From Xanthomonas theicola (GTDB lineage: Bacteria > Pseudomonadota > Gammaproteobacteria > Xanthomonadales > Xanthomonadaceae), in assembly GCF_014236795.1 (NCBI RefSeq), contig NZ_CP049017.1, positions 40,001 to 104,000 of the forward strand: a DNA stretch of 64,000 nucleotides. The letters are read 5' to 3'. Shown piece after piece: positions 57,921 through 64,000 of this stretch (position 1 is its first letter; the number at the start of each line of letters is the position of its first letter). The position numbers were made by a program, and so were the translations under genes. The notes beneath the pieces were generated by a model that ran no database searches, was not told the DNA's origin, and saw only the letters and a program-made list of their open reading frames with translations.

Positions 57921-58085
57921 TCACCGCCTGGCGCCGGACTCGCTGTTGAAGAACGCCTGCAGGTCCACGCGGACGCCCGACCCGGTGAACACGGCATAGG
58001 TGCGGTCCTTGAGTTCGGACACGGTCGCCACCGTGCCGTCCGGGATCCGGCTGGGGCGCTGCTTGGGGGCGGTCATGGCGGACAT
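57921..58085 (-). CDS. Small hypothetical protein
   Basis: 54 residues from ATG 58085 (MSAMTAPKQRPSRIPDGTVA; VSELKDRTYAVFTGSGVRVD; ending NSESGARR). No known family. It lies 73 bases upstream of the DUF6338-like gene on the same strand, which suggests the two form a unit. Could be a real small gene or chance; moderate to low confidence. Confidence 0.5.
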   Translation of the reverse strand: MSAMTAPKQRPSRIPDGTVATVSELKDRTYAVFTGSGVRVDLQAFFNSESGARR

Positions 58086-58139
58086 GACCCGACCATAAGC
58101 TCGCCCCGGCCGCATTCCAAGTGCCGCGCCGAGGGGGTG

Positions 58140-58877
58140 TCAGCCCATGCCGCCGTTGATGCCGATCACCTGGCCGTTGATGTAGCCGGCCGCGTCCGAG
58201 CACAAGAAGCCTACCAGCGCGGCGACCTCGTCCGCCTTGCCGGGACGGCCGGCCGGCACCAGCTGCTTGATCGCCTCCGGCGCGAACGCCTCGCCGGCCA
58301 TCGCACCTTCGATGACGCCCGGCGCGACCACGTTGACGCTGATCCCGCGGCTGGCCATCTCCCGCGCCAGCGACTTGCTGGCGCCGTGCAGCGCCGCCTT
58401 GGCCGCTGCGTAGTTGGTCTGCCCGCGATTGCCGAGCACCGCCGTCACCGACGACACGCTGACGATGCGGCCCCAGCGCGTGCGCGCCATCGGCAGTAGC
58501 AGCGGCTGGGTCACGTTGAAGAAGCCGTGCAGCGACACGTCGATGACCCGGTGCCATTGCGCCGCGCTCATCCCGGCCATCGGCGCATCGTCGTGGATGC
58601 CGGCGTTGTTGACCAGCGCCTGGATCGGCCCGGCCTCCAGCAGCCTCGCAAGCGCGGTGGCGCTGGCCTGCGCATCGGCCACGTCGAACGCCACCGCTTC
58701 GGCGCTGCCGCTGGCGGCCGCGATGTCCTGCACGACCGCGGCGGCGCGCGCGAGGTTGCCGTTGGCATGCACGATCACGTGCAGCCCTTGCGCGGCCAGT
58801 TGCCGGCAGATCGCGCCGCCGAGATCGCCGCTGCCGCCGGTGACCAGGGCGCGGCGCAGGGAAGGAGGCTGTGACAT
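58140..58877 (-). CDS. 3-oxoacyl-ACP reductase (FabG-type) of the pigment locus
   Basis: 245 residues, SDR fold: NADP loop ALVTGGSGDLGGAICRQL, ALVNNAGIHDDAPM, catalytic Ser in IVSVSSVTAVLG, YxxxK in TNYAAAKAALHGASKSL, and the end INGQVIGINGGMG. It reduces the beta-keto group during polyene extension, complementing the synthases at 52.5-54.5 kb although it is on the opposite strand. The ketoreductase of aryl-polyene clusters is a FabG paralogue of this sort. A house-keeping FabG is less likely, since no fabD or acpP adjoins it. Confidence 0.88.
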   Translation of the reverse strand: MSQPPSLRRALVTGGSGDLGGAICRQLAAQGLHVIVHANGNLARAAAVVQDIAAASGSAEAVAFDVADAQASATALARLLEAGPIQALVNNAGIHDDAPMAGMSAAQWHRVIDVSLHGFFNVTQPLLLPMARTRWGRIVSVSSVTAVLGNRGQTNYAAAKAALHGASKSLAREMASRGISVNVVAPGVIEGAMAGEAFAPEAIKQLVPAGRPGKADEVAALVGFLCSDAAGYINGQVIGINGGMG

Positions 58878-58958
58878 CGTAGTTCCTCGGGCGCAATGGA
58901 GGCGAGGTCGCCATCCTAGCGATTCGCGGGCGTGGCGCCACAGCGCGTGCCCGCACGT

Positions 58959-59033
58959 GTAGGAGCGGCTTCAGCCGCGACCAGGCTGCACCGGTAAAGC
59001 GTCGCGGCGGCCATCCAGAGCCGCTCCTCGTAC
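58959..59033. repeat. REP-like palindromic extragenic repeat
   Basis: The left arm gtaggagcggcttcagccgc and the right arm agccgctcctcgtac pair to form a long hairpin. Motifs of the gtaggagcggctt type are widely dispersed in Xanthomonas and relatives. Confidence 0.7.
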
Positions 59034-59234
59034 CTGGACATGGCGTCTCTACGGCGTGATGTCTTCCGACGGATCATCGCAGGAGGGGCGGGAAGTGCGG
59101 TCGCTCCTGAAGCTTCGAGCTTGTGCTGTGGATCGGCTCCCACCCTCCCTATGCTGGCCCAGCGGTGTCCGAACGGTATCCAGAGTCGGCCCCTGGCGCT
59201 AACCCGCATCCACAAGGCAGGAGCGGGCGCAGCG

Positions 59235-60248
59235 ATGATCGTGATCATTCATCCGATGGAGCAATCGATGTCCCCGGTCGTCGGCATCGACGTCGCCCAA
59301 CGCAGTTTCGACCTGGCCATCGACCTGGCCAATGGCCAGCATCGCACCAAGGCCGGGCCGCCCAACGAGCAGGTTCTGCATGCGTGGCTGCAGGCCCATG
59401 CGCAGGCGCACAGCGGGATCGTCATGGAAGCCACCGGCACGTATCACCAGGCGCTGGCCGAGTTCGTCCATGGACCGGGCTGCCGCGGATACGTACTCAA
59501 CCCGGCGCCGATGGCGCTGTATGTGTGCAGCCAGCCCAGCCGGGTCAAGAGATGCCAAGCCGATCGCCAGCGACGGCATGCGTCCCCGGAGCAGTTGCGG
59601 TCCTGGCAGCCCGATCCGCCCGTGCTCAAGCAGCTCAAGGCGCTGGTGCGGCGTCGGGACGACCTGCAGCAGATGTGGCACAGGGAGCGCAACCGCCTGG
59701 ACGTCGCTGCGCTCGTGGTGCGCGACTGGCTCCTGGAGCGCATCGGCCAGTTGCAGGTACCGATTGCAGGTACCGATCGCGCAGGTCGAACGGGCCATCG
59801 ACGACCCGATCGACCAAGCCCCCTTGCGCGGGCAGCGCGAACGGCTGGTGAGCATCGATCGGATCGCCGACACGGGCGCGGCATCGATGCTGGCCGAACG
59901 TGGCAACGTGGAGCGCTTCGCCCCTGCCTCGGCGGGCCACCGCCTTCGCCGGACTGAACCCGCGCTTGCAGGAGTGCGGCGCCCGCCCCGCCAGGCCAGG
60001 TCTGCATCGCCCGCACCGGTTCACCGCGCCTGCGCGCTGGACCCTGCATGCCGGCCCTGCTCGCCATGACGCCTCCCCCGCTCGTCCGTGCGCGCCAGCA
60101 GCGCCTGCGCGAACGCGGCAAGGCCGGCAAGCAGATCGCCCACGCCGCCATGCGTCAGCTACGGCACATCGCCGACGGCCTGCTCGACTCACGCACGCCC
60201 TGCGATCCTCAAAAGGCATTCCTGATTCGCCCTATCCCTCAACCATGA
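59235..60248 (+). pseudogene. IS110-family transposase, frameshifted
   Basis: N-terminal RuvC-like DEDD domain: VVGIDVAQRSFDLAID (Asp), GIVMEATGTYHQALAEF (Glu). Coiled-coil linker LVRRRDDLQQMWHRERNRLD. A 13-base tandem duplication (ttgcaggtaccga at 59752-59764 and 59765-59777) shifts the frame. The sequence resumes as QVERAIDDPIDQAPLRGQRE, and after further shifts the Tnp_20 end appears (MPALLAMTPPPLVRARQQRL; ERGKAGKQIAHAAMRQLRHI). Inactive. The 59040-59234 region upstream could hold the element's left-end non-coding RNA. Confidence 0.85.
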
Positions 60249-60259
60249 AAATTGCTCGC

Positions 60260-60385
60260 CGTGCGCAGAACCGGCTCCGAGCAAGGCTTGCAGCGCATCA
60301 GCGCCGTCGTCAGTCGCGGCAACATCTGGTTCGGATGGCATCGGCGATTGAAGCATAGGCGGCTTCGGCCAGATAGCGTCGGGCG
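60260..60385 (-). pseudogene. IS1595-type transposase C-terminal remnant
   Basis: Reads YLAEAAYASIADAIRT on the minus strand, corresponding to the YLAEAAYRFNRRFQLR end of the element at 29.7 kb. The stretch gcgcagaaccggctccgagcaagg also matches the DNA near 29740. Short and frameless otherwise. Confidence 0.6.
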
Positions 60386-60389
60386 TATC

Positions 60390-60620
60390 TGGCTTAGCGT
60401 CTCTTCCAGTGCGTGACATGGGCAGGCTGATGCCGCACTGTCGGGCGATCTGCGCCTTGGTCGCTCCCTCGGCGGCCAGCAAGATGATGCGCGCGCCGTA
60501 CCAGGGAATGCGGCAGCGAGCGCGAGCGGCGCATCGATTGCATTTGGGCGCGTTCTTCTTCGGAAGGTGCTGTGCGGATGCCGGGGCGGGCCATGAGATC
60601 TCTTGCCATGAGGCTATCTC
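60390..60620 (-). pseudogene. IS630-type transposase N-terminal remnant
   Basis: The minus strand reads MARPGIRTAPSEEERAQMQS and PHSLVRRAH, then in another frame ARIILLAAEGATKAQIARQC (the HTH of IS630 transposases) before the sequence breaks off. A frameshift lies near 60500. No catalytic part remains. Confidence 0.65.
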
Positions 60621-60974
60621 CAAGACCGGCAGATCGATGATAAGTTTCTTGAGGGACAGAACACCAGGCCAGCCATTGTTCTGCGACACAAAGACTCGCT
60701 CACGGTCGAAACCGGATGCGTCCCAGCCACGGCATGCGCCGCGTCCATCCGCGCAAGCGCACCCCAGCACGCCCATGGCGGGCGGGTTGGCCCGCACGCT
60801 CGAACAGCGGCGGGACAAGCGGCGCGGGCAATCGTGCGCCTTTGCACCCGTCCTCGCCGCATCATCGCGGCCGCCACAAACCCAACGGTCGTTTAAAACA
60901 CTCGCAACTTCGTCGAACTGGACAGTAATGCCGGCTTCGCGCAGACTGCGGCCCTTTCCGCTGCTTTGTCCTCC
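60621..60974. other. Intergenic region upstream of aroQ, nothing recognised
   Basis: No convincing gene on either strand. Presumably mixes IS debris with the aroQ promoter region. A homopolymer-rich patch gtcgtttaaaacactcgc (about 60890) is the most promoter-like stretch. Confidence 0.4.
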
Positions 60975-61421
60975 ATGGCGCGACTGCTGCTGCTGCACGG
61001 CCCCAACCTCAACCTGCTCGGCACCCGCGAGCCGGGGGTGTACGGGCACACGACGCTGGCGCAGATCGACGCCGCCTTGCTCGCGCAGGCCACGGCCGCC
61101 GGGCACCGGCTCGACAGTCTGCAGTCCAACGCCGAGCACGCGCTGGTGGAGCGGGTGCAGGCCGCGCGCGGCGACGGCACCGCCTTCATCCTGATCAATC
61201 CGGCCGCGTTCACCCATACCTCGGTAGCGCTGCGCGACGCGCTGGCGGCGGTGGCGATCCCGTTCATCGAGATCCACCTGTCCAACCCGCACAGCCGTGA
61301 GCCGTTCCGCCACCACAGCTATTTCAGCGACCACGCGGTCGGGGTGATCTGCGGTTTCGGCGCCGACAGCTACCGCTACGCGATGGACGCGGCGCTGGCG
61401 CGGCTGGGAGCGGCCGCATGA
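60975..61421 (+). CDS. aroQ: 3-dehydroquinate dehydratase, type II
   Basis: 148 residues, the usual size. Third step of the shikimate pathway. Motifs: [20 protein letters not shown] (active-site loop with catalytic Tyr), [18 protein letters not shown] (Asn/His region) and [20 protein letters not shown] (catalytic His). ATG 60975 chosen over a TTG nine bases upstream. Upstream of accB as in other Xanthomonas-type genomes. Confidence 0.96.
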   Translation: MARLLLLHGPNLNLLGTREPGVYGHTTLAQIDAALLAQATAAGHRLDSLQSNAEHALVERVQAARGDGTAFILINPAAFTHTSVALRDALAAVAIPFIEIHLSNPHSREPFRHHSYFSDHAVGVICGFGADSYRYAMDAALARLGAAA

Positions 61422-61479
61422 ACCGCACCGGCCCTTGCACTGCGCGCCGACCGCCGCCGCGCGATCCTGTCTGAGTCCG

Positions 61480-61501
61480 CCGGGCCGCGGGCCCGGTCTT
61501 T
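61480..61501 (+). terminator. Hairpin between aroQ and accB (possible terminator or attenuator)
   Basis: A perfect 7-bp stem ccgggcc / ggcccgg with loop gcg followed by tcttt, 26 bases before the accB start. Confidence 0.5.
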
Positions 61502-61526
61502 CCCCGATTCACCTCAAGAGGCCGTT

Positions 61527-61991
61527 ATGGATCTGCGTAAAATCAAGAAGCTGATCGACCTGCTGGAAGAATCCAATCTGGCCGAGATCGAGATCAAGGA
61601 AGGCGAGGAAAGCGTGCGTCTGGCGCGCACGCCCAAGGGCATGATCGCCAGCGCGCCGCAGTACGCGGCCGCGGCCGCGCCGATGCCGATGCCGATGAGC
61701 TCGCCGACCGAGGCCTCCACCGGCGGTGCCGCCAAGCCCGGCAGCGCCCTGCCCGACGGCCACGTGCTGCGCGCGCCGATGGTCGGCACCTTCTACACCT
61801 CGCCGTCGCCGGACAAGCCGGCGTTCGTCAGCATCGGGCAGGCGGTGAAGGCCGGCGAGACCCTGGCGATCATCGAGGCGATGAAGATGTTCAACCCGAT
61901 CGAAGCCGACGTCTCCGGCACCATCGTCGCGATCCTCAGCGAAAGCGGCCTGCCAGTGGAGTTCGATCAGCCGCTGTTCGTGATCGGCTGA
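61527..61991 (+). CDS. accB: Biotin carboxyl carrier protein of acetyl-CoA carboxylase
   Basis: 154 residues. N-terminal helix ([20 protein letters not shown]), Ala/Pro/Met-rich linker (about residues 45-75), then the biotinyl domain with the modified lysine in [14 protein letters not shown] and the thumb segment [11 protein letters not shown]. It carries CO2 from AccC to the carboxyltransferase for malonyl-CoA synthesis. Ribosome-binding site aagagg. First gene of accBC. Confidence 0.97.
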   Translation: MDLRKIKKLIDLLEESNLAEIEIKEGEESVRLARTPKGMIASAPQYAAAAAPMPMPMSSPTEASTGGAAKPGSALPDGHVLRAPMVGTFYTSPSPDKPAFVSIGQAVKAGETLAIIEAMKMFNPIEADVSGTIVAILSESGLPVEFDQPLFVIG

Positions 61992-61998
61992 GGCCGCC

Positions 61999-62098
61999 GG
62001 GACTTGGGACTCGGGGCTTGGGACTGGCCGGAGCAAAAGCGGGCGCGACATGCCCAACGCTCCTGCGCGTCCCGGGTCCCCGGTCCCGAGTCCCGAAC
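61999..62098. repeat. Imperfect inverted repeat in the accB-accC spacer
   Basis: gggacttgggactcggggct (from 61999) is mirrored by ccccggtcccgagtcccgaa (to 62098). Simple gggact-type iterations like this recur between genes in Xanthomonas. It could fold in the accBC mRNA. Confidence 0.6.
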
Positions 62099-62122
62099 AC
62101 CCCGTGTTCGGAACCCCATCCC

Positions 62123-63490
62123 ATGCTCGATAAAGTCGTCATCGCCAATCGCGGCGAAATCGCGCTGCGCATCCTGCGCGCGTGCCATACGCTCGGCATC
62201 CGCACGGTCGCGGTGCATTCCACCGTGGACCGCAACCTCAAGCACGTGGCGATGGCCGACGAGTCGGTGTGCATCGGCCCGGCGTCCTCGGCCGAGAGCT
62301 ACCTCAACATCCCGGCGCTGATCGCCGCGGCCGAGGTCACCGACGCGCAGGCCATCCATCCCGGCTACGGCTTCCTGTCGGAGAACGCCGACTTCGCCGA
62401 GCGCGTGGAGCAGTCCGGCTTCATCTTCATCGGGCCCAAGGCCGACACCATCCGCCTGATGGGCGACAAGGTCGAGGCGATCCGCGCGATGAAGGCCGCC
62501 GGCGTGCCGTGCGTGCCCGGCTCCGGCGGCCCGCTGGGCGAGGACATCGTCGCCAACACCAAGATCGCCCGCGAGATCGGCTACCCGGTGATCATCAAGG
62601 CGGCCGGCGGCGGCGGCGGCCGCGGCATGCGCGTGGTGCATTCGGAGGCGGCGCTGAAGGCGGCGATCGAGACCACCAAGTCCGAAGCCAAGGCCGCTTT
62701 CAGCAACGACCAGGTGTATATGGAGAAATTCCTGGAGAACCCGCGCCACGTGGAGATCCAGGTGCTGGCCGACGGCCAGGGCAACGCCATCCACCTGGGC
62801 GAGCGCGACTGTTCGATGCAGCGCCGCCACCAGAAGGTGGTGGAGGAAGCGCCGGCGCCGGGCATCACCGAGCAGTTGCGCAACGAGATCGGCAAGGTCT
62901 GTGTGGACGCCTGCGTGCGCATCGGCTACCGCGGCGCCGGCACCTTCGAGTTCCTGTTCGAGGACGGCCGCTTCTACTTCATCGAAATGAACACGCGCAT
63001 CCAAGTCGAGCACCCGGTCACCGAGCGCATCACCGGCATCGATCTGGTCTGCGAGCAGCTGCGCATCGCCGCCGGCCACAAGCTGAGCATCAAGCAGAGC
63101 GACATCGTGCTGCGCGGCCACGCGATCGAATGCCGCATCAACGCCGAGGACCCGGAAACCTTTCTGCCCAACCCGGGCCTGATCACCGGCTTCCACCCGC
63201 CCGGCGGCCCCGGCGTGCGGGTGGATACGCACATCTACAGTGGCTACAAGGTACCGCCGAACTACGACTCGATGATCGGCAAGCTGATCGTGCACGGACC
63301 GGACCGCGAGACCGCGATCGCGCGCATGCGCGTGGCGCTGAGCGAGATGGTGGTGGACGGGATCAAGACCAACATCCCGTTGCAGCAGCGCATCATGCGC
63401 GACAAGGGCTTCCAGGCCGGCGGTCAGAACATCCACTACCTGGAAAAGCGCCTGGCCGAACGCAAGAACAAGTCGATCGCGTTGGTGTGA
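62123..63490 (+). CDS. accC: Biotin carboxylase subunit of acetyl-CoA carboxylase
   Basis: 455 residues, the full family length, from ATG 62123. ATP-grasp enzyme: [40 protein letters not shown], the glycine-rich ATP loop [28 protein letters not shown] segment [32 protein letters not shown] (metal and catalytic residues) and [13 protein letters not shown]. Uses ATP and bicarbonate to carboxylate AccB-biotin. Confidence 0.97.
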   Translation: MLDKVVIANRGEIALRILRACHTLGIRTVAVHSTVDRNLKHVAMADESVCIGPASSAESYLNIPALIAAAEVTDAQAIHPGYGFLSENADFAERVEQSGFIFIGPKADTIRLMGDKVEAIRAMKAAGVPCVPGSGGPLGEDIVANTKIAREIGYPVIIKAAGGGGGRGMRVVHSEAALKAAIETTKSEAKAAFSNDQVYMEKFLENPRHVEIQVLADGQGNAIHLGERDCSMQRRHQKVVEEAPAPGITEQLRNEIGKVCVDACVRIGYRGAGTFEFLFEDGRFYFIEMNTRIQVEHPVTERITGIDLVCEQLRIAAGHKLSIKQSDIVLRGHAIECRINAEDPETFLPNPGLITGFHPPGGPGVRVDTHIYSGYKVPPNYDSMIGKLIVHGPDRETAIARMRVALSEMVVDGIKTNIPLQQRIMRDKGFQAGGQNIHYLEKRLAERKNKSIALV

Positions 63491-63889
63491 GGGCCGGGAA
63501 CCCAAGCACCGCGGACGCTGCGGTAGATGCCCCACAATCCGACGCTGTCGCGGCTTTGGGCGCAGCTGGCAGCGGTCCGGATTGCTGGTGGTCAACCTAT
63601 ATGCGCTTCGCAGCACCGATCCGGCGGCACTCTGGGAGCATCCGGACCCTGTCGGCCCGGACAACGACAAGCACCTGGCCGCGATCGCGCGCGCGGCGAC
63701 ATCGTTTGCGCTTGGGGCGTCGGCGCCCCGCTGGAGCGCGTGCGGGCCGTGGAGCGCCTGTTCGCCGCCGCGGGCGCACGCCTCTGGTGCCTGGGCACAA
63801 CGAAGCATGGTGCCCCGCGCCACCCTCTCTACGTTCGCGGCGACGTCGCGCTGACCGCTTGGCCTGGTGAGGTGCGTCGTGACGCATAA
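63491..63889 (+). pseudogene. DUF1643 family protein, frameshifted
   Basis: Segments from three frames line up with one DUF1643 protein: NPSTADAAVD (63500s), then TIRRC-like DPTIRRCRGFGRSWQRSG and LLVVNLYALRSTDPAALWEH, PVGPDNDKHLAAIARAA, then IVCAWGVGAPLERVRAVERL and LYVRGDVALTAWPGEVRRDA, stop at 63889. At least two frameshifts (near 63525 and 63695). Function of the family unknown. Confidence 0.7.
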
Positions 63890-64000
63890 TCCCGGCCGCC
63901 AGGTAACCGACCGCGATTTTCGCATGCCCGAGTTTCGCGACGCCGATCCAGCCGACTACGAGTTTCGCGCTGACGGCAGAATCGTGCGCAAGGACCGCTG
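63879..64000 (+). CDS. Hypothetical protein, 5' end only (runs off the window)
   Basis: GTG at 63879 overlaps the DUF1643 stop. It reads MTHNPGRQVTDRDFRMPEFR, DADPADYEFRADGRIVRKDR to the edge. Highly charged, no recognised domain in the 40 residues visible. The overlap suggests it was co-transcribed with the DUF1643 gene. Confidence 0.5.
   Translation, partial: MTHNPGRQVTDRDFRMPEFRDADPADYEFRADGRIVRKDR

Overview
This is a GC-rich gammaproteobacterial chromosome window, most likely from Xanthomonas. The evidence is a brominated-pigment (xanthomonadin/aryl-polyene type) gene run with a flavin halogenase, a type IV secretion effector with a XVIPCD-like tail, the aroQ-accB-accC block, and the collection of IS3, IS5, IS1595, IS110, IS630 and IS701 elements or remnants.

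Layout. 1-2.4 kb is the 3' end of an rRNA operon (partial 23S, 5S, terminator). 2.5-8.7 kb is an insertion-sequence pile-up. It contains a large YDG/MBG-repeat adhesin-like gene cut by an IS5 element (target duplication visible) and by an IS3 element. 8.7-21 kb, on the minus strand, is a secreted Rhs/YD-repeat locus: a 1641-residue repeat protein, a main Rhs protein now split by an in-frame TAA, and downstream orphan core/toxin-tip/immunity cassettes. 21-29.5 kb is housekeeping: a MauG-like dihaem cytochrome, a lipoprotein, speA and speE (divergent), a broken PII gene, ubiK, comM and an alpha/beta hydrolase. 29.7-37.8 kb holds more insertion-sequence remnants, a PstS-like secreted phosphate-binding protein, a second IS5 copy, a sensor kinase with its N-terminus removed, and a second IS3 copy inverted relative to the first. 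37.8-40.4 kb carries further Rhs tips and immunity genes, now on the plus strand. 40.6-41.8 kb is another IS3-family element. 41.9-52.3 kb carries zwf and a GH15 glucoamylase-like gene (overlapping), a broken XVIPCD nuclease effector with a broken neighbour, and a giant ankyrin protein overlapping a YcgL gene. 52.5-58.9 kb is the pigment run: ketosynthase, chain-length-factor-like synthase, GT2 and halogenase in a tight operon, with an opposing ketoreductase beyond a broken membrane-protein gene. 59-60.6 kb is IS110, IS1595 and IS630 debris. 60.9-64 kb is aroQ, accB, accC, a broken DUF1643 gene and the start of one more gene.

How it fits together. The most interesting system is the Rhs toxin/immunity array. 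At least three different C-terminal tips are each followed by a small gene whose start overlaps the toxin stop (ATGA or TAATG). The orphan cassettes carry near-identical core DNA suitable for tip exchange. The array is split into two blocks of opposite orientation, each ending at one of two near-identical inverted IS3 copies, which suggests an IS-mediated inversion. Nonsense codons and frameshifts occur throughout, including in genes normally conserved. This means either real decay or uncorrected sequence errors, and it qualifies every pseudogene call here.
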